A stretch of DNA of 5,888 nt from an uncultured Bacillota bacterium (GCA_947090235.1 CAMUNJ010000049.1:1-5888); one strand, 5' to 3'; shown: positions 1 through 5,481, counted from the first letter of the stretch. Numbers and translations: made by a program. The notes: generated by a model not told the origin, from the sequence alone.

Positions 1-44
1 ATACATATTGCACCACCTATTAGAAATACCCATAAATAATACAT
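1..44 (-). CDS. spoVAE: SpoVAE, N-terminal fragment (spore DPA channel subunit)
   Basis: Only the first 14 codons and two bases lie inside the window. They translate as MYYLWVFLIGGAIC, the start of a hydrophobic segment with the W-x-F-L-x-G-G-x-I-C pattern of SpoVAE (SpoVAEB) proteins. The ATG shares its A with the spoVAD stop codon (TAATG, positions 46-42), so translation is probably coupled. A purine-rich Shine-Dalgarno sequence, AGGGGGTG (60-53), sits inside the spoVAD tail. SpoVAE is a small integral membrane protein of the SpoVA complex, which carries dipicolinic acid (DPA) across the forespore and spore inner membrane. The assignment rests on 14 residues plus order in the operon, which together are convincing. 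The gene continues beyond the left edge. Confidence 0.85.
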   Translation of the reverse strand, partial: MYYLWVFLIGGAIC

Positions 45-1048
45 TATTTTTTCACCCCCTCAACCACTACAGCGTGGCAAACTCCTGGGATTGTATCACC
101 TTGTTGCGTCGCTGTTGTTGAAAGCAAAGCACCTGTCGGCATAAACAAAACTCTTTTATACTCGCCAGCACGAAGTTTTTTCATAATAAAAGAATTAAAC
201 ACGGTTGCACTACAGCCACATCCAGATCCTCCGCATAAAGTTGCCTGTTCACGCGTAAAGTACATTTGACCACAATCATTATAATTCAATCCAAGTTTAA
301 TACCTTTATCTTCCATTAAATCTATCAAAATTTCGCTGCCTAGTTTACCAAGGTCACCTGTCACAATAAGGTCATAATCATCAGGAGTAGTTTTTGTATC
401 ACGAAAATGAGATAGCATTGTATCCATTGCAGCAGGAGCCATTGCCGCTCCCATATCATTAACATCATTTACTCCCCAATCAATCACCTTCCCAAAAGTT
501 GCACTGGCAATAGTTGGACCAACTCCTTTTTTGGATAATACACAAGCACCCGCACCTGTCACAGTCCATTGAGAGGTTGGAGGTCTTTGATTACCTAACT
601 CTAAAGGAAATCTAAATTGTCTTTCTGCAGTTGAAAAGTGTGAAGCAGTTGAACATACAATATTATCAAAATGCCCACCTTCGATAAGACTTGCTCCAAT
701 AGCCAAACTTTCACTCATTGTTGAACATGCTCCAAAAAGACCCAAATAAGCAAAATTAAATTGTCTAGCAGCATATGACGAACTAATAATTTGATTTAAC
801 AAATCCCCTGCAAGCATAAGGTCTACGCTTGACGGCTTGATTTTAGCAGACTGTATAGCCCCAGTAATCGCTTGCTCAATCATTTTTCTTTCAGCTTTTT
901 CATAACTATCTTCTCCAAAGCAATCATCTTTCATAACATAGTCAAAATACTTGCCAAAATTGCCCTCGCCCTCTTTAGGGCCAACAATCGAATAACTACC
1001 TGTTATTACAGGTTTATTTTTAAATATAACGGTCTGTGTATTTGCCAT
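44..1048 (-). CDS. spoVAD: SpoVAD, DPA-binding thiolase-fold subunit of the SpoVA channel
   Basis: The 334-residue product has the usual family length (about 338) and keeps SpoVAD signatures throughout. These include the N-terminal K-P-x-I-x-G-S-Y-S-I-V-G-P-K-E-G segment (12-26), GACST with Cys108, S-H-F-S-T-A-E-R-Q-F-R-F-P around His137 (136-148), a Gly/Cys-rich LCGGSGCGCSA segment (271-281), and P-G-V-C-H with His325 (321-325). SpoVAD proteins have a thiolase-like fold without thiolase activity. In Bacillus the protein binds dipicolinic acid on the inner-membrane surface and is needed for DPA uptake by the forespore. The Cys108/His137 region corresponds to the old thiolase pocket implicated in DPA binding. 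The start is supported by AAGGAG (1060-1055), which overlaps the spoVAC stop codon. The gene is the second of a spoVAC-spoVAD-spoVAE operon and is intact. Confidence 0.97.
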   Translation of the reverse strand: MANTQTVIFKNKPVITGSYSIVGPKEGEGNFGKYFDYVMKDDCFGEDSYEKAERKMIEQAITGAIQSAKIKPSSVDLMLAGDLLNQIISSSYAARQFNFAYLGLFGACSTMSESLAIGASLIEGGHFDNIVCSTASHFSTAERQFRFPLELGNQRPPTSQWTVTGAGACVLSKKGVGPTIASATFGKVIDWGVNDVNDMGAAMAPAAMDTMLSHFRDTKTTPDDYDLIVTGDLGKLGSEILIDLMEDKGIKLGLNYNDCGQMYFTREQATLCGGSGCGCSATVFNSFIMKKLRAGEYKRVLFMPTGALLSTTATQQGDTIPGVCHAVVVEGVKK

Positions 1049-1058
1049 ATTCTTCTCC

Positions 1059-1505
1059 TTATATAAAGATATAAATAAGCCCTACCAGCATACTTGCAAC
1101 AATACCAAATACAATAACTGGGCCTGCTATAGTAAACATTTTAACACATATACCATATATAATGCCTTCGTGCTTAAATTCCAAAGCTGGGCTTGTTATT
1201 GAGTTGGAAAAACCAGTGATAGGGACAATAGACCCACCACCTGCAAATTTGCCAATTTTATCGTAAACACCTATACCAGTCAAGAAAGAAGCAAGGAATA
1301 TTAACACAATTAATGTCAATCCCCAAGCCGTTTGCTCTGCCATGTTGGGAAACCATAACAGCAAGAGGTCGTTTATACCCTGACCTAAACAACAAATAAG
1401 CCCGCCAATCCAAAAAGAATTAAAAAGGCTTGGCCATGCCCTAGTTTTAGGGATTTTTGCTTGTACATATTTGTTATAAGCCTCATTGCGTTTTTTCTCA
1501 TCCAT
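1059..1505 (-). CDS. spoVAC: SpoVAC, membrane subunit of the SpoVA DPA channel
   Basis: The 148-residue product (family about 150) has a charged N-terminus (1-22), then several hydrophobic segments at roughly 28-52, 60-80, 85-100 and 120-148. The family motifs G-G-x-I-C-x-x-G-Q (34-42), L-T-G-I-G-V-Y-D (75-82), K-F-A-G-A/G-G-S-x-V-P-I-T-G-F-x-N-S (86-102) and S-P-A-x-E-x-K-x-E-G (104-113) are all visible. In Bacillus, SpoVAC is an inner-membrane protein with mechanosensitive-channel properties that helps release DPA at germination. The start is supported by GAGGT (1518-1514) nine bases upstream. The gene leads the operon here; spoVAA and spoVAB, which precede it in Bacillus, are absent. A SigF/SigG-like element lies just upstream. 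The stop overlaps the Shine-Dalgarno sequence of spoVAD. Confidence 0.97.
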   Translation of the reverse strand: MDEKKRNEAYNKYVQAKIPKTRAWPSLFNSFWIGGLICCLGQGINDLLLLWFPNMAEQTAWGLTLIVLIFLASFLTGIGVYDKIGKFAGGGSIVPITGFSNSITSPALEFKHEGIIYGICVKMFTIAGPVIVFGIVASMLVGLIYIFI

Positions 1506-1525
1506 AATCTAATACCTCATTGCAG

Positions 1526-1555
1526 TTTTATTGCCTAAAAAGATAAATTTTAAAC
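1526..1555 (-). promoter_or_regulatory. Candidate forespore (SigF/SigG-type) promoter of the spoVA operon
   Basis: Read on the minus strand, GTTTA (1555-1551) is followed after 15 bp by GGCAATAAAA (1535-1526). This fits the SigF consensus GYWTA / GGNRANAHTR in all but one defined base, with a spacer one base short. Read as SigG (GHATR / CATNHTA), the same bases give GTTTA-N17-CAATAAA with three mismatches. Transcription would start near 1520, leaving only about 15 nt before the spoVAC ATG. spoVA operons are forespore-transcribed in Bacillus (SigG), which supports the position. The match itself is imperfect. Confidence 0.45.
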
Positions 1556-1564
1556 AACTCAAAC

Positions 1565-1593
1565 GCATATTTTGGCACAAAAAGCACATCCTA
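1565..1593 (+). promoter_or_regulatory. SigG-type forespore promoter of the lipoprotein gene
   Basis: GCATA (1565-1569) and CATCCTA (1587-1593) match every defined base of the SigG consensus GHATR / CATNHTA. The spacer is 17 bp, against the 17-18 usual for SigG. Transcription would begin near 1600, just ahead of the GGAGG Shine-Dalgarno sequence (1604-1608) and the ATG at 1613. The promoter faces away from the candidate spoVA promoter, and the two -35 boxes are only 9 bp apart. An identical architecture precedes the DUF378 gene in this window. Experimental support is absent. Confidence 0.65.
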
Positions 1594-1612
1594 AAAGAAA
1601 AATGGAGGAATT

Positions 1613-2992
1613 ATGAAAAAGATAATATTATGTTCTATTTGTTCTCTTGTTGCGTTAACTATGGTAGGCTGTTCTGGCTCTAGCACAGATAGTGCCATAA
1701 AAGATCTCAATAACCAATTATCAAGAGTAGAAAATTCAATTACAGAAATAAATAAACAAGACCTTTCTGCACTTCAATTAAGCACATATTATTCCAATGG
1801 TTGTACAAATAATTTTGATAATGGTTGCTATATTTCTCAACGCAACAGCACTTTTTCGCCAACCTCACAATTTCTTTTGAATGCTAAAAGCAAGGTTGCA
1901 AATGACCTCAATCTTCAAAACAACCTAACCGATTTGATAAATGACAACATTGATAATATCCAAAACATAATCAAAAACAACAAAACAAAATATAACAAAA
2001 ATCAAGTAAAAGCCATCAAATCATTAGTCGGTCAACTCAGTAGCACAATATCAAAAGTAAATGTAAGTAAAGATGAGGTAAATGCAGGACTTAAAACTAT
2101 TAGATATAATCAAAATGTAAATCACACTTCTTTAGACCAACTAAACGCAGGATATAATAGCGTTAGCAATGTTCTAGAAACTCGCAAAGCATACTTTTAT
2201 AATATTTTGAACACACTTTCTCAAATACAAGCAATTATTGGCAATAACGCAAGTTGTGACAACTGTGACAACACACAAAATCAAACAATACCTGAAACAC
2301 AACAAGATAACCAACAAAACTCCAATACCCCAAAAACAAATATCAATATTCCAGACGATTTTAATGCAAACAACCAAAATATAAACAATCTTCCACCTCG
2401 CGTTATAGACAATACAAATGGTAATTTTGCAAACAAGCCATATTACAATTCATATAACTTTAATGGTTATTATGGAAATAACTATGGATATAATGGTTAT
2501 GGAATGTACGGAAATGGGTTTTATCGAAATACTATGATAAATCCTTCACGCAACACAGACACTTATAGACCTTTTAGAATCAATATAGACACATATAGAA
2601 TCAATCCAAATAGTGGTTTAAATAATGGCGTTTATGGTGGTAATATGGTTGCTCCGGCATCGTTAACAAACGAAGATGAAACTATAAGCACTACAGAAAC
2701 GCAAGACAAAAATCCTGATATTAGAAAAAAGAAAGTAGTTGAATTTGAAAACACAATGGAGTCAAAACCTGACAATAAAAAATTAATTGAACAAAATAAA
2801 AACATGAACAACTTGAAAAAAATTATCAAAATAAAAAATTCACAAACTTATAGTGTTGACGATAAACATGTACATCCAATAGATAAAATAACACACAACG
2901 AAGATGAAACTCCAAAAAAAGTTCGCTTGAATGAAAGAAGTGAAAATAACTCATATTCAAAGCCAATAAAAACTAGTCATCATATGCAATAA
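1613..2992 (+). CDS. Unrecognised Asn/Gln/Tyr-rich lipoprotein, predicted forespore-expressed
   Basis: I do not recognise this 459-residue protein. It opens with a lipoprotein signal: Lys2-Lys3, a hydrophobic core, and the lipobox M-V-G-C with lipidated Cys20 (Met at -3 is slightly unusual). Residues about 25-215 are polar, Asn-rich and probably helical or coiled-coil, with cysteines at 64 and 72 and a C-D-N-C pair at 215/218. Residues 220-262 are a Gln/Asn/Pro linker. Residues 275-335 are rich in Tyr, Asn and Gly, with a decaying 10-residue repeat. Residues 350-459 are charged and low in hydrophobics, likely disordered, with NEDET twice. The start has GGAGG four bases upstream, and the gene ends in tandem stops (TAATAA). 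It is read against the flanking sporulation genes, converges on sigF and has its own SigG-type promoter. A lipid-anchored protein on the outer face of the forespore inner membrane is a reasonable inference. It lacks features I would expect of YhcN/YlaJ, and I see no clear GerD similarity. Function is unknown. Confidence 0.85.
   Translation: MKKIILCSICSLVALTMVGCSGSSTDSAIKDLNNQLSRVENSITEINKQDLSALQLSTYYSNGCTNNFDNGCYISQRNSTFSPTSQFLLNAKSKVANDLNLQNNLTDLINDNIDNIQNIIKNNKTKYNKNQVKAIKSLVGQLSSTISKVNVSKDEVNAGLKTIRYNQNVNHTSLDQLNAGYNSVSNVLETRKAYFYNILNTLSQIQAIIGNNASCDNCDNTQNQTIPETQQDNQQNSNTPKTNINIPDDFNANNQNINNLPPRVIDNTNGNFANKPYYNSYNFNGYYGNNYGYNGYGMYGNGFYRNTMINPSRNTDTYRPFRINIDTYRINPNSGLNNGVYGGNMVAPASLTNEDETISTTETQDKNPDIRKKKVVEFENTMESKPDNKKLIEQNKNMNNLKKIIKIKNSQTYSVDDKHVHPIDKITHNEDETPKKVRLNERSENNSYSKPIKTSHHMQ
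2461..2614 (+). repeat. Degenerate 30-bp (10-residue) tandem repeat inside the lipoprotein gene
   Basis: TAATGGTTAT occurs at 2461-2470 and again at 2491-2500, exactly 30 bp apart, giving the protein repeats NGYYGNNYGY (284-293) and NGYGMYGNGF (294-303). Further on, AGACACTTATAG (from 2557) and AGACACATATAG (from 2587) are again 30 bp apart, giving NTDTYRPFRI (314-323) and NIDTYRINPN (324-333). The intervening block (304-313) is diverged. The shared register suggests an old 10-residue repeat array that has decayed, though low-complexity composition could mimic this. Confidence 0.5.
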
Positions 2993-3007
2993 TAAACATA
3001 TGTGCAT

Positions 3008-3037
3008 AAAAAACACACCATTTTTGGTGTGTTTTTT
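3008..3037. terminator. Bidirectional intrinsic terminator between the lipoprotein gene and sigF
   Basis: A perfect 13-bp inverted repeat pairs AAAAAACACACCA (3008-3020) with TGGTGTGTTTTTT (3025-3037) around a TTTT loop. Its A/T ends provide a six-T tract on either strand. It lies 15 bp after the lipoprotein stop and 25 bp after the sigF stop, so it can end both converging transcripts. It also means that spoIIA transcription from the right is unlikely to reach spoVAC. Confidence 0.88.
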
Positions 3038-3062
3038 AAAAATATACAAATATTATATCCAA

Positions 3063-3785
3063 TCAAGACAACTTAGTCCTCAAATTTTCTAAAATCTTAT
3101 TTTCAAGCCTTGATACTTGAACTTGAGAAATATTCAGTTCGCTTGCAATTTCGCTTTGCGTTTTATCAAAATAATATCTTAGCATAATTATTTTTCTGTC
3201 ACGCTCATCAAGTCGTTTGATAACATCCTTCAATGCCAAATTGTCAAGCATTAACTCACCCTCATTTATTTCACCCTCAACTCTATCAATGATAGAAAGA
3301 TTTTCGCTATCATCATCAATAGGACTATACAAAGATACAGGCATACGAGAGGAATCCATAGCCAAAATCACCTCTTGTTCATCAACTTTAAAGTGTTTTG
3401 CAATTTGCTCAATACTGGGTTTATCTTGATGAACTCCCATGTATTCATTTACATATTTGTTAATTTGCAAATTTAAAGTTTTTAAAGCACGAGATACTTT
3501 TATAGCCCCATCATCTCGCATAAATCTTTTAATTTCACCAATAACCATAGGTACACAATAGGTGGAAAACTTAACATTAAAATCACTATTAAAATTATTT
3601 ATAGCCTTTAAAAATCCAATACAGCCTATTTGATAAAGATCATCATATTCTATTCCTTTATCTTTAAAACGCTTGATAATGCTTTTGATTAATGGCGAGT
3701 TGTTTTGAATAAGTTGAGTTTTGGCTTCTTGATCACCTTGTTGTGCTTTTTGAACAAGCACTAAAGTTTCTTCTGCCCCATTCAT
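3063..3785 (-). CDS. sigF: RNA polymerase sigma-F factor (SpoIIAC), early forespore
   Basis: The 240-residue protein (Bacillus SigF about 255) is a sporulation sigma-70 factor. Region 2.2 core-binding residues Y-D-D-L-Y-Q-I-G-C-I-G-F-L-K-A (47-61) are followed by region 2.3-2.4, with V-K-F-S-T-Y-C-V-P-M-V-I-G-E-I-K-R-F (71-88) and R-D-D-G-x-I-K-V-S-R (90-99). Region 3 covers about 105-155. Region 4.2 ends in a helix-turn-helix, T-Q-S-E-I-A-S-E-L-N-I-S-Q-V-Q-V-S-R-L (209-227). SigF directs the first forespore-specific transcription after polar septation and is held inactive by SpoIIAB. SigG is close in sequence, but the spoIIAA and spoIIAB neighbours identify this gene as sigF. Its ATG shares a base with the spoIIAB stop (TAATG at 3787-3783), and its own Shine-Dalgarno sequence (GGTGG) is weak. 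Translation is therefore probably coupled, keeping sigma and anti-sigma in proportion. Confidence 0.97.
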   Translation of the reverse strand: MNGAEETLVLVQKAQQGDQEAKTQLIQNNSPLIKSIIKRFKDKGIEYDDLYQIGCIGFLKAINNFNSDFNVKFSTYCVPMVIGEIKRFMRDDGAIKVSRALKTLNLQINKYVNEYMGVHQDKPSIEQIAKHFKVDEQEVILAMDSSRMPVSLYSPIDDDSENLSIIDRVEGEINEGELMLDNLALKDVIKRLDERDRKIIMLRYYFDKTQSEIASELNISQVQVSRLENKILENLRTKLS

Positions 3786-4228
3786 TAGCCACCAACCACT
3801 TGCTTCTCTTGTTCAATCCTCTTTGTCAATGTGACAGTTGTACCTTTACCTTGATTTTTGCAAACTTCAACCTTATCCATAAAACCTTCCATAACAGTAA
3901 AGCCCATTCCACTACGCTCGTCACCTGCTCTTGTGGTAAAAAATGGTTGTCGTGCTTGATTAATATCCTTTATCCCAACTCCCTCATCAGAAATCTTGAT
4001 AGTTATATCTCCGCCATCTATTTCACATCTTAAGGTTATATCTCCAGGCTTGGTCTTTGGATAGGCATGCACAACGCAATTAGTTACCGCCTCTGATACA
4101 GCAGTTTTAATATCAGACAACTGATCGACCGTTGGATTTAATTGTAAACAAAAAGAAGCCACACACACTCTTGCAAAACCTTCGTTGACAGATAAAGCCT
4201 TAAATTTAACTTCTATAAAATTTTTCAT
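3785..4228 (-). CDS. spoIIAB: SpoIIAB, anti-sigma-F factor and serine kinase
   Basis: The 147-residue protein matches the family length (146). It has a GHKL-type ATP-binding domain: N-box S-E-A-V-T-N-C-V-V-H-A-Y-P (45-57) with Glu46 and Asn50, the G1 box D-E-G-V-G-I (81-86), an ATP-lid segment F-F-T-T-R-A-G-D-E-R-S-G-M-G-F (96-110), and a terminal G-K-G-T-T-V-T-L-T strand (127-135). In Bacillus, SpoIIAB binds SigF as a dimer with ATP and blocks it. It also phosphorylates SpoIIAA; unphosphorylated SpoIIAA attacks the complex and frees SigF. The start has AAGGAG (4239-4234) five bases upstream. The gene starts 11 bp after the spoIIAA stop and overlaps sigF by one base, which is the standard operon arrangement. 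Confidence 0.97.
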   Translation of the reverse strand: MKNFIEVKFKALSVNEGFARVCVASFCLQLNPTVDQLSDIKTAVSEAVTNCVVHAYPKTKPGDITLRCEIDGGDITIKISDEGVGIKDINQARQPFFTTRAGDERSGMGFTVMEGFMDKVEVCKNQGKGTTVTLTKRIEQEKQVVGG

Positions 4229-4239
4229 AAAAACTCCTT

Positions 4240-4548
4240 TTATACAATTTTGGGCATGATTTCATAAAGCCCAGTCATTTTAAAAATCTTTTCTGCGTGA
4301 GATGAAGGATTGCAAATATAAATAGGAATATGTCTATCCTTCATTTTTTTATAACGACCAATCAATACGCCAATCCCAGTTGAATCCATAAATTCAAGTT
4401 CAGATAGATCAATTATAATTTGATTAAAATTTCCACCCCTAAATGCTTCGTCAAGTTCTATCTTTGTATGCGTTGCACTATGTTCATCAAGTTCACCACA
4501 TAAAAGTACATACATTGTGTTGTTATACACTTTGCTTTTAATAACCAT
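4240..4548 (-). CDS. spoIIAA: SpoIIAA, anti-anti-sigma-F factor (STAS domain)
   Basis: The 102-residue product is a single STAS domain, somewhat shorter than Bacillus SpoIIAA (about 117). The phosphorylation loop F-M-D-S-T-G-I-G-V-L-I-G-R-Y-K (53-67) places the phospho-acceptor at Ser56, equivalent to Bacillus Ser58. The preceding strand I-I-I-D-L-S (44-49) is also typical. Once dephosphorylated by SpoIIE in Bacillus, SpoIIAA displaces SigF from SpoIIAB in the forespore. The start has GGAG eight bases upstream, at 4561-4558. It is the first gene of the operon, after a 169-bp spacer. A SigH promoter is expected from Bacillus practice; only a weak candidate is visible. Confidence 0.96.
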   Translation of the reverse strand: MVIKSKVYNNTMYVLLCGELDEHSATHTKIELDEAFRGGNFNQIIIDLSELEFMDSTGIGVLIGRYKKMKDRHIPIYICNPSSHAEKIFKMTGLYEIMPKIV

Positions 4549-4626
4549 ACCTTTTTCTCCTTTTCACACCCAGTTTAACACCTTTAAACTTGCAAAAAAT
4601 ACACACTCTTGCCGAAAAAGGAGTAA

Positions 4627-4663
4627 AAAAAAAGAATAAACGCTAATCGTCTATTCTTTTTTT
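4627..4663. terminator. Hairpin terminator downstream of the YkgJ-like gene
   Basis: AAAAAAAGAATA (4627-4638) pairs with TATTCTTTTTTT (4652-4663). After one A/C mismatch, the inner ACG (4640-4642) pairs with CGT (4648-4650), leaving a CTAAT loop. Read on the minus strand the hairpin runs into a T-rich tract, so it can end the transcript coming from 4718-5374 before spoIIAA. It is symmetric enough to act in both directions, but no plus-strand gene arrives here. Confidence 0.6.
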
Positions 4664-4679
4664 ATATTTATTTTTCTTT
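4653..4679 (-). promoter_or_regulatory. Weak SigH-like candidate promoter of the spoIIA operon
   Basis: On the minus strand, AAAGAAAAA (4679-4671), 11 bp, then AAAGAAT (4659-4653) resembles the SigH consensus RNAGGAWWW / RNNGAAT with one mismatch in the -35 box. spoIIA is SigH-driven in Bacillus, which is why I looked. The surrounding sequence is so A-rich that a chance match is quite possible. The implied start near 4645 falls inside the preceding hairpin, so that hairpin would not form in the new transcript. Confidence 0.25.
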
Positions 4680-4695
4680 TAAAGAAATATAAATA
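4665..4695. repeat. AT-only-rich inverted repeat in the spoIIA upstream spacer
   Basis: TATTTATTTTTCTTT (4665-4679) pairs with AAAGAAATATAAATA (4681-4695) at 14 of 15 positions around a one-base centre. It lies between the YkgJ-like gene stop and the 4627-4663 hairpin. It may be a second part of a compound terminator or simply AT-rich chance symmetry. There is no GC content to make it stable. Confidence 0.4.
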
Positions 4696-4717
4696 AATAA
4701 AATTCTTATAATTAAAT

Positions 4718-5374
4718 TTACTTACTATTAATAATTTCATCTGCAAGATGAACGGCTTCTTTATATTCATATGGCAAAAATTCTTTAACATGCATCATAG
4801 TATCATAAACTTCAAGATCAGGTATGTCCAATTTTCTAAAATCTCCTCTCAATAATTTGACTTTTGCCAAAACTAAACTGCCCTCTTCAACAAATTGTTC
4901 GCTATAAACAGTATCTGCATTTTTGCCTGTATAAATTTTAACAAGTTTTTCTAAAACTGCTTGATGCCCCTTCCACCCCTCAATTGCCGCAATTTGTGTA
5001 TCATTGTCAATCCTACAACCACCTTGCAAACTAGGTTTTAAGATTGCTCCTAAACTAGGTCTTTCAGCCAAGGAATATGCACAACCATTTTCTGTCAACA
5101 TTTTACATTGCGAATTTGCAGAAAATAAATCAACAACACCTTTATCTACACTTCTTGACTTTAAAACCAAAATTTTTTCTAACTTTTCCCTTCCACTATC
5201 ATAGCAGGCATATAAAACACTTTTTATAGATATATTTCCCTCGTCAAGCTTTGCTTTTAAATCCATTAATTTAAAAGTTGAAAAATCTTCAACAATATAA
5301 CCACAACCACTTTTCTTACAACAAGCACCTCCACATTTTGCACAAATAGATCTATCTTCAAACTTTTCTTCCAT
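4718..5374 (-). CDS. Cys-rich YkgJ/CxxCxxCC-family protein (putative metal/Fe-S binding)
   Basis: The 218-residue protein has an N-terminal cysteine cluster, C-x2-C-x3-C-C-x4-C (Cys11, 14, 18, 19, 24). A second set follows as C-K-M-L-x3-G-C-A-Y-S-L-A-E-R-P (Cys90, 98) and Cys120. This C..CC / C-x-x-L...C...RP layout is that of the YkgJ-like zinc/iron-chelating family, often called Fe-S oxidoreductase without proven activity. The family's usual Cys soon after RP is replaced here (R-P-S-L-G-A). I chose ATG 5374 because AAGGAG (5386-5381) lies six bases before it. An in-frame GTG at 5410 would add 12 residues and place the Shine-Dalgarno sequence inside the gene. The gene is flanked by terminators and has a vegetative-type promoter, so it appears monocistronic and not obviously a sporulation gene. 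Substrate and role are unknown. Confidence 0.75.
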   Translation of the reverse strand: MEEKFEDRSICAKCGGACCKKSGCGYIVEDFSTFKLMDLKAKLDEGNISIKSVLYACYDSGREKLEKILVLKSRSVDKGVVDLFSANSQCKMLTENGCAYSLAERPSLGAILKPSLQGGCRIDNDTQIAAIEGWKGHQAVLEKLVKIYTGKNADTVYSEQFVEEGSLVLAKVKLLRGDFRKLDIPDLEVYDTMMHVKEFLPYEYKEAVHLADEIINSK

Positions 5375-5391
5375 TTTTATCTCCTTAATGC

Positions 5392-5420
5392 AGATTAACA
5401 CATTATTCACTACATGTCAA
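5392..5420 (-). promoter_or_regulatory. SigA-type promoter of the YkgJ-like gene
   Basis: On the minus strand a perfect -35 box, TTGACA (5420-5415), is followed by 17 bp and TAATCT (5397-5392). The latter keeps the T1, A2 and T6 of TATAAT. Transcription would begin near 5385, at or just inside the Shine-Dalgarno sequence (5386-5381), so the leader is extremely short. The -35 box lies 20 bp beyond the terminator stem of the upstream gene. Confidence 0.5.
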
Positions 5421-5430
5421 TATGGAAAAT

Positions 5431-5481
5431 AAAAAAAACATAACAAAAGCCTTTTGCAAATATTACAAAAGGCTTTTGTTA
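5431..5481 (-). terminator. Strong intrinsic terminator of the DUF378 gene
   Basis: A perfect 16-bp stem pairs TAACAAAAGCCTTTTG (5441-5456) with CAAAAGGCTTTTGTTA (5466-5481) around a 9-nt loop. Read on the minus strand it is followed by TG and eight T residues (5438-5431). It lies 43 bp after the DUF378 stop and separates that gene from the YkgJ-like gene. Confidence 0.9.

Noticed and set aside
872..1066. Plus-strand open frame opposite the 5' end of spoVAD
   Set aside because: It is antisense to conserved SpoVAD sequence and shows no start signals.
2174..2829. Small open frames antisense to the lipoprotein gene (2174-2377 and 2632-2829, minus strand)
   Set aside because: They are Cys/Ile/Phe/Val-rich readings of the reverse of an Asn-rich gene, with no Shine-Dalgarno sequence and no family resemblance.
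2669..2911. Exact 15-bp repeat AACGAAGATGAAACT at 2669-2683 and 2897-2911, encoding NEDET twice
   Set aside because: Real but isolated; the flanking residues do not align, so there is no evidence of a duplicated domain 76 residues long.
3217..4033. Plus-strand open frames inside sigF and spoIIAB, including 3743-4033
   Set aside because: They lie wholly antisense to highly conserved genes and have no ribosome binding site; they are shadows.
4560..4591. SigH promoter from AAAGGTGTT close to the spoIIAA start
   Set aside because: The only GAA-like -10 sequence downstream is about 8 bp away and overlaps the Shine-Dalgarno sequence, so the spacing is wrong.
5004..5204. Plus-strand open frame opposite the YkgJ-like gene
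   Set aside because: It is antisense to the Cys-motif coding region and has no Shine-Dalgarno sequence.
5375..5410. GTG start at 5410 for the YkgJ-like gene
   Set aside because: The added 12 residues are the translated promoter -10 region and Shine-Dalgarno sequence; ATG 5374 has AAGGAG at proper spacing.
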